Positions 6,552 through 14,985 of a DNA stretch of 15,899 bases are shown piece by piece. The position numbers and the translations under genes were made by a program. The notes beneath the pieces are model-generated. The model made no database searches, was not told the DNA's origin, and was given only the letters and a program-made list of their open reading frames with translations. The first letter of the stretch is position 1. Every line of letters begins with the position of its first letter. Source of the stretch: Novosphingobium sp. (GTDB lineage Bacteria; Pseudomonadota; Alphaproteobacteria; Sphingomonadales; Sphingomonadaceae); contig JAIXYF010000261.1 of the NCBI GenBank assembly GCA_027490345.1, forward strand, positions 1-15,899, in the 5' to 3' direction.

Positions 6552-9113
6552 ATGAGGTTGAGGATACTCGCGTCGCCGTTTCGCAGTGCGCTATTGCTTG
6601 GCGCTGCGGCCGGTTCACTGGTCATGCCTGGGCTGGCACATGCGGCTGATGCTGCCGCCGATGCTGCGGCAGAAGCGCCAGCCACGACCGAGGAAATCAC
6701 CGTCTTCGCCCGCCGCGATGCAGAATCGCTGCAGAACGTGCCGCTGACGATCACCGCGATCGGTGCAGCCACTCTCGCCAAGTACAACGTGACCAAGCCT
6801 GCTGACATCGTCAGCCGCATCCCTACGCTCAACGTGCAGATCGGTGGTTCGGGTGCAGGCGCGCAGCTTTCCTTGCGCGGTATCGGCTCGTCCAACATTT
6901 CCGCCGCGTTCGACAGCGCCGTGGCGCTCGATTTCGATGGCGTGCAGGTTTCCACCAGCCGCCTGCTGCAGGCCGGTTTCGTCGATCCGGCGCAGATTGA
7001 CGTGCTCAAGGGCCCGCAGTCGCTCTACTTCGGCAAGAGCGCCTCTGCTGGCGTGATGCAGATCCGCTCGGCGGATCCCACCTCCACCTGGCAGTATGGC
7101 GGCAACGCTTCGTATGAGTTCGAGGAGAAGGGTTATCTCATCAACGGGTTCGTTTCCGGACCGCTGAGTGAAACGCTGGGAATCCGCATCGCGGGCCAAT
7201 ACAATGACGTGAAGGAATACGTGAAGATCGCGCCGACGACGCCGGCGCTGCTGCGCAATCGCGGCCTGCGCGATTTCGTCGGCCGGGTCACGCTGCAGTG
7301 GGAACCCTCTGCCGATTTCAAGGCCAACCTCAAGGCCACTTACACGCGCAACACCAATGATGGCGCCATCGGCACGGGCGACGTTTCGTGCGGTGCCAAT
7401 GGCCGCGCCGATGAAGTGGTGCTGCTGGGCGGCGCGATCGCGATCCCGTCGAACGCGGATTGCAATCCCTTCAACAAGTTCGTCACCACATCGGACCCCT
7501 CGCCCACCGCAGTCGGCAAGTTCCCCGATGGCAGCGCGGGCGCCAATGGCGGCTATCCGGGCCACCCCTTCGGCAAGACGGACCTTTTCTTCACCCGCCT
7601 GCTGATGAATGCCAACGTGTCAGACAACCTGAAGGTTGTCTCGACTACCGGCTTCATGAGCCTCAAGGCCGTCGACTTTGACAGCTATTCCTATGTCGGC
7701 GTCGGCCCGGCGTTCAATCCCAATGGCGCCCCCGTTTCCGCCATCGCGCCTGCACTGGCCGCGATCAACGGCCCGGGCGTTCCGCTCGGCATGGGTTCCA
7801 GCGATCCGGAGAACAAGACGCGGCAGTTCACCCAGGAACTGCGCATGGTCAGCAGCTTCGACGGGATGTTCAACTTCACCCTCGGCGCGTTCTATGAAAA
7901 GCGCACGATCGATTTCAACACGTCTCAGATGGGCGTGAACATCTCGATCATCGCGCCCGATCCCGTCACCGGCAACACCTATGACTGGTACAAGAAGCAC
8001 CGCACCAAGACGGACGCCTACTCGCTGTTCGGCAGCGGCACGCTGACGTTCACTGAGCAGCTCGAACTGACCGGCGGCGTACGCTGGACCAAAGAGAAGA
8101 AGGTCAACACGATCACGGTGCCTTATGTGCACACCTTCCTCTCGTCCGGCCCGGCGTTCATCGACAGCGGCTTCTTCTCGGGTCCGATCAACTTCAACGA
8201 CAGCCAGTGGACGCCCGAAGTCACGCTGCGCTACAAGGCGACGCCTGATCTCAACATCTATGCCGCTTTCAAGACCGGCTTCAAATCGGGCGGTATCGAC
8301 AACTCGGCGCTGCCTTCGTCGAACCTGCTCGGCCTTGATAACCCGGCCACCCGCGATGCTGTTGCGGCGGGCCTGATTTTCAAGTCCGAAACCAGCCGCG
8401 GCGGTGAAATCGGCTTCAAGTCGCAGCTGGCCAACCGCACCATCACGTTCAACGCGACCGCGTACTACTATGTGTTCAAGAACCTGCAGGTGCAGAACTT
8501 CAATGCCACCACGATCCAGTTCATCACCAGCAACGCGGGTGAAGTGACCACGAAGGGTATCGATGCGGACTTCAGCTGGCGCACGCCGGTTGACGGCCTG
8601 CGCTTCACGGGTTCGGCGGCCTATACCAATGCGGAGTTCACCAAGGACTTCTTCACCGGTACCGGCCCGGACGGCATTCTCGGCAACGCGGATGATCCGA
8701 ACATCAAGGGCCGCCGCGCCGCGCGAGCGCCGCGCTTCGCGGGCAACATCGCCTTCGATTACACCGCACCGCTGGGCGATTCGCTCGAATTGGGCCTGGC
8801 CAGCAACCTCGCCTACAGCGGCGCATACTACACCCGTCAGGAAAACGTGGCTGACTACATCCAGCCTGCTTATGCCACCATTGACGCGCAGATTTCGGTC
8901 GGTGCGCCTGATGGCCGGTGGAAGCTGGCGCTGATCGGCAACAACATCACGGACAAGATCTTCGTCAACACCTCGGGCGGCCGTCCGTTCCTCGCCGGTC
9001 CCGGCGGGCTCGGCACCCCCGGCACGCCCACTTTCGTGCCGCAGGGTGATGATGAAGTGTTCACCGTCAACCGTGGCCGTCAGGTCTTCATGCAGGCCAG
9101 CTTCAAGTTCTGA
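6552..9113 (+). CDS. TonB-dependent outer-membrane receptor
   Basis: An 853-residue receptor. A signal peptide (basic MRLR, hydrophobic core, cleavage likely after AHA, residue 31) is followed by a low-complexity Ala/Asp stretch, a TonB-box-like EEITVFARR (47-55), a plug domain (about 60-170, with LSLRGIGSS and IDVLKGPQSLYFGK) and a long beta-barrel ending in aromatic F853, as outer-membrane barrels do. Length is typical of the large sphingomonad receptor family for non-siderophore substrates. GGAGGA (6541-6546) is the ribosome binding site before the ATG. It lies 249 bases after Rieske oxygenase 1 in an A+T-richer leader and is closed by a clear intrinsic terminator, so it may be its own transcript. 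Inferred role: energised uptake of the hydrophobic substrate of the neighbouring enzymes. No ligand can be read from the sequence. Confidence 0.95.
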   Translation: MRLRILASPFRSALLLGAAAGSLVMPGLAHAADAAADAAAEAPATTEEITVFARRDAESLQNVPLTITAIGAATLAKYNVTKPADIVSRIPTLNVQIGGSGAGAQLSLRGIGSSNISAAFDSAVALDFDGVQVSTSRLLQAGFVDPAQIDVLKGPQSLYFGKSASAGVMQIRSADPTSTWQYGGNASYEFEEKGYLINGFVSGPLSETLGIRIAGQYNDVKEYVKIAPTTPALLRNRGLRDFVGRVTLQWEPSADFKANLKATYTRNTNDGAIGTGDVSCGANGRADEVVLLGGAIAIPSNADCNPFNKFVTTSDPSPTAVGKFPDGSAGANGGYPGHPFGKTDLFFTRLLMNANVSDNLKVVSTTGFMSLKAVDFDSYSYVGVGPAFNPNGAPVSAIAPALAAINGPGVPLGMGSSDPENKTRQFTQELRMVSSFDGMFNFTLGAFYEKRTIDFNTSQMGVNISIIAPDPVTGNTYDWYKKHRTKTDAYSLFGSGTLTFTEQLELTGGVRWTKEKKVNTITVPYVHTFLSSGPAFIDSGFFSGPINFNDSQWTPEVTLRYKATPDLNIYAAFKTGFKSGGIDNSALPSSNLLGLDNPATRDAVAAGLIFKSETSRGGEIGFKSQLANRTITFNATAYYYVFKNLQVQNFNATTIQFITSNAGEVTTKGIDADFSWRTPVDGLRFTGSAAYTNAEFTKDFFTGTGPDGILGNADDPNIKGRRAARAPRFAGNIAFDYTAPLGDSLELGLASNLAYSGAYYTRQENVADYIQPAYATIDAQISVGAPDGRWKLALIGNNITDKIFVNTSGGRPFLAGPGGLGTPGTPTFVPQGDDEVFTVNRGRQVFMQASFKF

Positions 9114-9133
9114 TCCGTCAGAGCTTCGGCCAG

Positions 9134-9170
9134 AAAAAGGGCCGCTCCGGGAAACCGGGGCGGCCTTTTT
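9134..9170 (+). terminator. Intrinsic terminator of the TonB receptor gene
   Basis: GGCCGCTCCGG pairs with CCGGGGCGGCC (one G-T pair) around a GAAA loop and is followed by TTTTT; an A-tract precedes the stem, so it can also work in the opposite direction. It begins about 20 bases after the receptor stop codon. Confidence 0.9.
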
Positions 9171-9278
9171 CGTTGGGGGGCCATGTTCTTTGCGGGCCAG
9201 GCAAAGAAAACGCGGCTGAAGCAATCTGCCTCAGCCGCGCAGTCTCAGCATTCAGGGCCGGAACGCATCACGTCACAT

Positions 9279-9371
9279 CGTCGGCCCGTGCTTGACACGG
9301 GCCTTGGCTTTCTTCCTCAGAAACCCCGCCAGAAGGACAGCCGAACCCCGGGTCAAGCCCGGGGTGACGGG
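9279..9371. repeat. Nested palindromic intergenic repeat, copy 2
   Basis: The left part (9279-9308) matches copy 1 (721-750) at all but one base and contains CCCGTG-CTTGA-CACGGG (9285-9301). The right part is a variant palindrome, CCCCGGG-TCAAG-CCCGGGG (9346-9364), followed by TGACGGG. The inner arms therefore no longer pair perfectly with each other, unlike in copy 1. It lies downstream of the molybdoenzyme stop and may contribute to ending that transcript. Confidence 0.85.
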
Positions 9372-9420
9372 CAACCGATCAACGGTACATGATCACCGGT
9401 TAAGGGGGCGCAGCAGCCGA

Positions 9421-11574
9421 TCAGGCCGCCACCACCCGCACCGGGATCGCGCTTTGCAGCACCATGCCAGTGATCGGATCGGCATCCTGCGCATCGTCGA
9501 TCAGGCGGTTGGTCGAACCGCCTTCGGTCATGACATCATCCTTGCCGGCATCATCGCTGCCCCAGGCGTGCGACATCGAGATGACCCCGCGCCGCACCTT
9601 GTCGCTCGCGCTGGCGACCGCGTGGATCGAGGCGACGCGCGAGGCGATTTCGATCACCGCGCCGTCTGCCACGCCCAGCGCGGCCAAGTCCTCCGGATTG
9701 ATGTAGGCCGGGTTGGTCGGCATCTTCTTCTTGAGGAACTCGGAAATGTGGCCGTTGCTGTTGTAGCGGTGCTTCGACCGGCGCGAGATGAGCCGGAAAT
9801 CGAAGCCATCCGCCTCGGGCCGCTGCGCCGCATAGCCGGCAAAGGCCGCCGGCATTGCACCTGCGCCCAGCTGGAAGCGGTTTGCCGCCTCAGGATCAGC
9901 GGGGGCAATCGTGGCATGGGCTTCGGGATAGAACATCGCCCCGCCGGGCGTGTCGCTCGCCAGCCCATCCGCGCGCGCCTTGCTGGGCGCAACAAGGCAG
10001 CCGTGCGAGATGAGATCGAGCATCGTCATCTTGTCCGGCACTGCGTCCATCGAGCACGGACCACCAGGCAGCTGGAGCTGGAGGCCGAGGTGCTTGGCCA
10101 GCCACCATAGCATTTCGTATTCGTCCATCGTGTCGCCCGGCGCGGGCACCATCGCCTCGGCGTAGTGCGCGTAAGGCTCTTCGCAGAACGGCTGCGAGAC
10201 GTTGTTGATGTCTTCCCGCTCAAGGCACATCGAGGGCGCGAGGATCACGTCAGCCCGCTTGGCGCTGGCTGACATATAGGGATCGACCTGTACGAACATT
10301 TCGAGCGTTTCGAGCGCCTTGCGCACCTTGCGCTGGTTCGGGAAGGCAATTTCCGGGTTGCCGCCGATCGAGATCAGCACCTTGATCTGGCCTTCACCGG
10401 GGGTGAGAATCTCGTCCGCCAGCACCGGGCAGGGCATTTCGGTGCCCAGCTTGCCGATGCCGCGAATGCGCGACTGGGTGAAGCCTTCACCGAACATCGC
10501 CATCGGCGGCGCGACTTGCGCCTTCTTGGGTCCAGCGGCAAACGGCATGAACACCATCGGGTTCGCCACTTTGTCACCCGCCTGGTTGAACCGCGCGCAG
10601 ACCACGTTGAGCGCGGTCACCATGTATTCGGTGAGGACACCGCGCCCGGCCATTTCCGGCCCCGTGCCCGTGACCACCCGGCCCTTCGCGGCGCGGGCAA
10701 ACATTCGCGCAGCCGCGACGATCTGCTCCGCCGGGACGCCCGAGCGTTCCCCGGCCAGTTCCGGTGTGAAGTCCTTCACCGCTTCGGCCAGCTCATCGAA
10801 GCCATCGACATGGGCGGCCACAAAATTGCGGTCGTAAAGCCCTTCCTTGATGATCACGTGGAGCATCCCGCCGAGCAACGCCGGGTCTTCGCCGGGCTTC
10901 ACTTGCAGGTAAAGGTCCGCCAGATTGCCGGTGTCGCTCTGGCGCGGATCGGCCACGATCACCTTCATGCCGCGCGCCTTGGCATCGCGCAGGCGGCGCG
11001 AGGGCGAGAACGGCGGGACGCCGCCGCTCGGCGTATAGTGCGAGACGAGGGGGTTGTTGCCGACGAACATGACGACGTCGGATTCCTCGAAGTTGTTCGG
11101 CCCGCCCATCCACTGGCCATAGCGCGCGGTGGTGAAGACCTTGGCGGGCTGGTCCACCGTGACGCTGGTGTAGTAGTTGCGCGTGCCCAGCGCCTCAGCC
11201 AGCGCATAGGATGTGCCCAGCACCGCGCTGTTCTGGAAGGCATTGGTGCCGCAATAGAGCGCCACCGCGTGCGGCCCATGCTCGGCGATCACGGCCTTGA
11301 TCTTGTCCGCCACCAGCTTCAGGGCCTCGGCGGTAGAGGTTTCGACAAACTCGGCGCCTTTCACGCCGCCCTTGCGCACCAGCGGGCGCATGTGCCGTTC
11401 GGGCAGGTTGTGCATTTCGGGCATCTGGCGGCCCTTCACGCAGGTATAGCCATTGAACAGCGGGTTCTCGGGATCGCCCCGTACCGCCGTGACCTTGTCG
11501 CCTTCCACATCGACCAGCATGGCGCAGCTGGCATGGCAGAAGCGGCAGAAGGTACGCAGGGTCTTATCAGCCAA
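9421..11574 (-). CDS. Molybdopterin-dependent oxidoreductase with 4Fe-4S site
   Basis: A 717-residue enzyme of the DMSO reductase/formate dehydrogenase superfamily. The N-terminal 4Fe-4S ligands are C10, C13, C17 (CRFCHASC) and C45 (YTCVKGR); middle segments match the bis-MGD binding domains, and the C-terminal molydop-binding domain is recognisable from SRRSKHRYNSNGHISEF onwards. Where formate dehydrogenases have Sec or Cys as the metal ligand, the corresponding place appears to read VTVDQPAK, pointing to D141 (my alignment by eye). There is no Tat signal, so it should be cytoplasmic. No iron-sulfur or membrane partner subunit is adjacent, so the electron partner is unknown. The start is TTG at 11574, with GGGAG 7 bases before it. 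It diverges from the reductase at 11729. Superfamily certain; the reaction (hydroxylation, reduction or other) cannot be told. Confidence 0.92.
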   Translation of the reverse strand: MADKTLRTFCRFCHASCAMLVDVEGDKVTAVRGDPENPLFNGYTCVKGRQMPEMHNLPERHMRPLVRKGGVKGAEFVETSTAEALKLVADKIKAVIAEHGPHAVALYCGTNAFQNSAVLGTSYALAEALGTRNYYTSVTVDQPAKVFTTARYGQWMGGPNNFEESDVVMFVGNNPLVSHYTPSGGVPPFSPSRRLRDAKARGMKVIVADPRQSDTGNLADLYLQVKPGEDPALLGGMLHVIIKEGLYDRNFVAAHVDGFDELAEAVKDFTPELAGERSGVPAEQIVAAARMFARAAKGRVVTGTGPEMAGRGVLTEYMVTALNVVCARFNQAGDKVANPMVFMPFAAGPKKAQVAPPMAMFGEGFTQSRIRGIGKLGTEMPCPVLADEILTPGEGQIKVLISIGGNPEIAFPNQRKVRKALETLEMFVQVDPYMSASAKRADVILAPSMCLEREDINNVSQPFCEEPYAHYAEAMVPAPGDTMDEYEMLWWLAKHLGLQLQLPGGPCSMDAVPDKMTMLDLISHGCLVAPSKARADGLASDTPGGAMFYPEAHATIAPADPEAANRFQLGAGAMPAAFAGYAAQRPEADGFDFRLISRRSKHRYNSNGHISEFLKKKMPTNPAYINPEDLAALGVADGAVIEIASRVASIHAVASASDKVRRGVISMSHAWGSDDAGKDDVMTEGGSTNRLIDDAQDADPITGMVLQSAIPVRVVAA

Positions 11575-11728
11575 GACACGTCTCCCAATATTTTAATGCG
11601 TAAAGCTATCGGCAATTGCCCCGCCATCACACTGATGAAAGAGAGGGTAGGGCCGGTCAATTACGCCAGTGGCGTTGCCTGAAAAACCCGGGCTTGATAC
11701 GCTGGTCGAGCCAGCCGAAGGATAGACG
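11575..11728. promoter_or_regulatory. Divergent control region between molybdoenzyme and MDR reductase
   Basis: This 154-base gap separates two outward-transcribed genes and must hold their promoters. It contains a short palindrome ACGCC-AGT-GGCGT (11663-11675), 53 bases before the reductase ATG, and GCTGG-TCGAG-CCAGC (11701-11715) closer to it. Either could be an operator. No consensus promoter pair stands out. Confidence 0.4.
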
Positions 11729-12739
11729 ATGAGCACCGAAAACCGCCACTGGGTCCTCGCCAAGCGCCCGGTTGGCAATGGCTATGCTGAAGCCTTTGCG
11801 CTGGAGACGGAGACACTGCCTGCGCTGGCGGTGGGCCAGATCCTCGTGGCGAACAAAGTCCTCTCGATGGACAGCGGCACGCGCATGTACATGACCGACC
11901 GCGAGGACAGCTATCAGCCGGGCACGCCGCTGGGTGCCAAGCTGATCGGCACGGTGCTGGGGGTGGTCAGGCAAAGCCGCCATCCGGCCTATACGGTAGG
12001 CGACCGCGTGCGCTGTTATGGCCAGTGGGCGGATTTCTCGGTGGTCGAGCCGGACGCGACGTATTGCACCACGCTTGATCAGGAACACGCCGATCTGAAA
12101 GAATATGTCGGCATTTATGGCGCGAACGGGTGGACTGCCTGGGTCGGCGTAGTGGAAACCGGCGCGGCAAAAGCGGGCGAGACGTTTGTGGTGTCCGCCG
12201 CGGCGGGCTGCACCGGGCTTATGGCGGGGCAAATCGCCAAGGCGCTGGGTTGCCGGGTGATCGGCATTGCAGGCGGCGCGGCCAAATGCGCGCTGCTGAC
12301 GGGCGAATACGGGTTTGACGCGGCAATTGACTACAAGACAGGCAACGTCGAGGCCGAACTGGCGCGCCACTGCCCTGAGGGGATCGACGTCTATTTCGAC
12401 AATGTCGGCGGCGAAATCCTCGATGCTGCGCTGGCCAACATGGCGCTGTTTGGCCGCGTTGCGGTCTGCGGGCTGATCACCAACTACATCGCGCAGGGGC
12501 CGGTGCCGGGGCCATACCGCTTCGATCAGGTGCTGATGAAGCGCCTGCGCATCGAAGGCTTCTTCTCGCCCGATTTCTATGCGCGCGAGGCGCAGTTCAA
12601 TCCCGAGCTTGCCCGGCTTGCCGCCGCTGGCAAGCTGCGGCTGCCGTTTGAAGTCAGCAAGGGGCTGGAAGAAACGCCGGCAGCCTTCACCAAGCTTTTT
12701 ACCGGCGCGAATGTCGGGAAGGTCGTGGTCGAACTCTGA
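11729..12739 (+). CDS. MDR-family NADP-dependent double-bond reductase (PTGR/CurA-like)
   Basis: A 336-residue zinc-independent medium-chain dehydrogenase/reductase. The cofactor loop AAAGCTG (157-163) followed by MAGQIAKALG, the second motif GIAGGAAKC (179-187) and VYFDNVGGEILDAAL (221-235) are those of the prostaglandin/leukotriene reductase group, which reduces the carbon-carbon double bond of conjugated enones and enals with NADPH in the cytoplasm. The zinc-binding cysteine cluster of alcohol dehydrogenases is absent. The ATG at 11729 has AAGGA about 7 bases upstream. Its stop codon touches the stop codon of the convergent SDR at 12740. In this locus it could saturate an enone formed after SDR oxidation of a hydroxylated ring or side chain; that role is inferred. 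Family secure. Confidence 0.93.
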   Translation: MSTENRHWVLAKRPVGNGYAEAFALETETLPALAVGQILVANKVLSMDSGTRMYMTDREDSYQPGTPLGAKLIGTVLGVVRQSRHPAYTVGDRVRCYGQWADFSVVEPDATYCTTLDQEHADLKEYVGIYGANGWTAWVGVVETGAAKAGETFVVSAAAGCTGLMAGQIAKALGCRVIGIAGGAAKCALLTGEYGFDAAIDYKTGNVEAELARHCPEGIDVYFDNVGGEILDAALANMALFGRVAVCGLITNYIAQGPVPGPYRFDQVLMKRLRIEGFFSPDFYAREAQFNPELARLAAAGKLRLPFEVSKGLEETPAAFTKLFTGANVGKVVVEL

Positions 12740-13543
12740 TTACTGCGCGGTCCAGCCGCCATCGACGACGAGTTCGGCCCCGGTGATGTAGCTGGCATCA
12801 TCGGACGCCAGGAACGCCACGGCAGGCGCGATTTCGTCCGGTTCGGCAATGCGGCCCAGCGGTGTGCTGGCGCCCAGCCCAGCCATCAGCGCATCAACCG
12901 ATTCGCCCATGCCCTTTTCCACCCAGCCCGCCATGCCCTGTTCAAGCAAGTGCGTGCGCACGAAGCCGGGGTGCACGGAATTGACGCGGATCGGCATGCG
13001 CTTTTGCGCGAATTCGATGGCGACCGCCTTGCAGAACAAGCGCACCGCGCCCTTTGAGGTGTTATAGGCCGAGGCATCGGCAATGCCGACAAGGCCCATG
13101 ATCGAACTGATCGCGATGACCGAGGAACCGCCGCGCGTCGTCTTGCCTGTCTCTTCCATCAGCGGTGCGCAGTGTTTCACGCCCAGAAACAGCCCATCGA
13201 CATTCACCGCCATCACGCGGTGCCAATCGGCGAGGGAAATTTCCTCGACCCGCGACGTGCAATCGGTGCCCGCATTGGCCACCAGCACATCGAGCCGCCC
13301 GTGATCGGCGCGGACCTGCGCAGCGGCAGCCTGCCAGTCGGCCTCTTGCGTCACGTTGAGGCGCAGGTAGTGCGCCGAGCGCCCCAGCCGGGCGAGCACG
13401 GCGGAAACCTCCGCCGCGCCCGGATCGGCGATATCGGTCAGCACGACGCTTGCGCCTTCGGCCAGCAGCCGCTCTGCCGCCGCCAAGCCAATGCCGCGCA
13501 GCGCGCCGGTTACCAGCGCGATGCGCCCCTCGAGCCTGTTCAT
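12740..13543 (-). CDS. Short-chain dehydrogenase/reductase, coupled to Rieske oxygenase 2
   Basis: A 267-residue classical SDR with TGALRGIG (12-19), D37 after beta-2 (NAD(H) preference), NVT at 63-65, NAG (90-92), the catalytic serine S147, Y160-x3-K164 and the PGFVRT segment. Its ATG shares one base with the stop of Rieske oxygenase 2 (TGATG), which indicates translational coupling: a hydroxylated product of the oxygenase is probably the direct substrate, oxidised to a ketone, or a cis-diol dehydrogenated. There is no separate ribosome binding site beyond the oxygenase end. It ends directly against the stop of the plus-strand reductase. It differs clearly from the SDR at 838-1608 in its motifs (canonical NAG against NIAG), so the two are not recent duplicates. 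Family certain; substrate unknown. Confidence 0.93.
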   Translation of the reverse strand: MNRLEGRIALVTGALRGIGLAAAERLLAEGASVVLTDIADPGAAEVSAVLARLGRSAHYLRLNVTQEADWQAAAAQVRADHGRLDVLVANAGTDCTSRVEEISLADWHRVMAVNVDGLFLGVKHCAPLMEETGKTTRGGSSVIAISSIMGLVGIADASAYNTSKGAVRLFCKAVAIEFAQKRMPIRVNSVHPGFVRTHLLEQGMAGWVEKGMGESVDALMAGLGASTPLGRIAEPDEIAPAVAFLASDDASYITGAELVVDGGWTAQ

Positions 13544-14985
13544 CAGGCCATCTTCGGCAGCTCGCCGGAGATGTACTTGTCCATCGTGCGGTGGAACTGG
13601 CGAATGCGGGTTTCCTGATAGTGGCCGAGTTCGAGCCGCTTGTTCTTCGAAGCCTTCATGCCCGCCTGCACATGGGGCAGGTTTTCCATGTCCTGATCAA
13701 ACACGCCCGCCAGCGCCGCACCGATGAGGTGGCCGGCATAGGTCCAGGGCTCGCCATCGGGGATCATGAACATTTCCGGGCCGCGCGCGGGCTTTTCGCC
13801 CTTTTGCGCGCGCATCAGGATGCGCACTTCCATCAGGCAGTGATCGGCATCCTTCCACGGCCGCCAGCGATAGACGATGTTGGGCACGAAGCCGCCCCAC
13901 GGGCTCCAGTTGGGGAAAATGTTGTAGGTCAGGTTGTCGAGCATCTCGCTGTCGGAGGCCTGCGAGTAATCATGCCCGTTCATCGCCGCGAAGCCTTCGC
14001 GGTTGGCCTGCGCCAAAACCTTGCGCGCCAGCAGCGGGTCGGTCTGATCGAAGCCCTTGAGATCGGTCGGCTCAGCGGCATTGCGGCGGCCGCGCCCATC
14101 ACCTGCACCCAGGAATTCGGCCAGCTTGTTGATCACATAGAGCTGATCCTTGCCCTTGAGGTGGGGCGAAAGCGTGCCGTTGGGCGTGATCGCCCGGTTC
14201 ATGTGATCGCCGTAAAGGTCATACCGCGTGTTGGCGTCTGCGGTGAACGGCAGGATCTGCGGATGGGTGACGACCGAGTGCCAGGCTTCCATGAACGCCT
14301 CGGACACCGCCTTCCAGTTGGCAGGGACCACGCGAGCAACCCATGCGCCGGTGGTGCATTCCTCCAGCCGCCAGTTGTCATAGTGCTCCACGCCCGGGCC
14401 GATCCATTCGCGGAAACCGGGCAGATCCTGGTTCTCGGTGATCAGGATGAAGCCCTGCCAGCGCTCAACTCGCACTTCGGGAAGCGAAAGATCCTTGTCT
14501 TCCAGATGCTTGAAATCCCACGCGCAGGGGATTTCCTTGAGGCTGCCATCGTTGTTCCAGGTGAAGCCATGGAACGGGCAGCGCAGATTGATCGAGCGCC
14601 CGCTTTCCAGCTTCAGCTTGCGCCCACGATGCAGACACACGTTGTAGAACGCGCGCACGCTGTCGTCCGGCTGGCGGATCAGCAGGAAGGACTTGTCGCC
14701 CAGCTCGTAGACCACGGTGTCGCCCGCATCGGGCATGTCTTCCTCACGCGCGGCGAACTGCCACACGTTGGGCCACATCTTCTCGTCTTCCATCGCCATG
14801 AACGCCGGGCTGGTATAGCGTTCCGGATGGAGCGGTTCATCGCCCAGTTCCTGCGTCGATTCCATCACGAGGTAATCGGGCGCGGGGCGCGTGTCGGCGG
14901 CCAGCATGTCGGTGTAGGTGATCCCCGGGCAGCGGCCTGGCTGCTCGCTTTCCGGGCGGTCGATCTGGGGGTCAATGTCAGCCAT
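13543..14985 (-). CDS. Rieske non-heme iron oxygenase, alpha subunit (oxygenase 2)
   Basis: A 480-residue Rieske oxygenase alpha subunit. The [2Fe-2S] ligands are C117-x-H119 (CLHRGRKL) and C136-x2-H139 (CPFHGF); the mononuclear iron ligands are H236 and H241 (WHSVVTHPQ) and D432 in FDQD. As in oxygenase 1, the inter-subunit bridging residue is Glu (E233 in MEAWH) rather than the common Asp. The two proteins share the order and spacing of motifs and probably belong to one subfamily, although they are not close duplicates. No beta subunit, ferredoxin or reductase gene is nearby. CAGGA lies about 8 bases before the ATG at 14985. It is translationally coupled to the following SDR by TGATG, giving an oxygenase-dehydrogenase pair. 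Whether it is a mono- or dioxygenase, or a demethylase, cannot be read from the sequence. Confidence 0.93.
   Translation of the reverse strand: MADIDPQIDRPESEQPGRCPGITYTDMLAADTRPAPDYLVMESTQELGDEPLHPERYTSPAFMAMEDEKMWPNVWQFAAREEDMPDAGDTVVYELGDKSFLLIRQPDDSVRAFYNVCLHRGRKLKLESGRSINLRCPFHGFTWNNDGSLKEIPCAWDFKHLEDKDLSLPEVRVERWQGFILITENQDLPGFREWIGPGVEHYDNWRLEECTTGAWVARVVPANWKAVSEAFMEAWHSVVTHPQILPFTADANTRYDLYGDHMNRAITPNGTLSPHLKGKDQLYVINKLAEFLGAGDGRGRRNAAEPTDLKGFDQTDPLLARKVLAQANREGFAAMNGHDYSQASDSEMLDNLTYNIFPNWSPWGGFVPNIVYRWRPWKDADHCLMEVRILMRAQKGEKPARGPEMFMIPDGEPWTYAGHLIGAALAGVFDQDMENLPHVQAGMKASKNKRLELGHYQETRIRQFHRTMDKYISGELPKMA

Larger units (their letters stand above)
9114..9420. other. Convergent intergenic region without a gene
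   Basis: This 307-base gap lies between the ends of the TonB receptor and molybdoenzyme genes. It holds the receptor terminator and copy 2 of the palindromic repeat. I see no credible reading frame or RNA gene in the rest. Confidence 0.7.
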
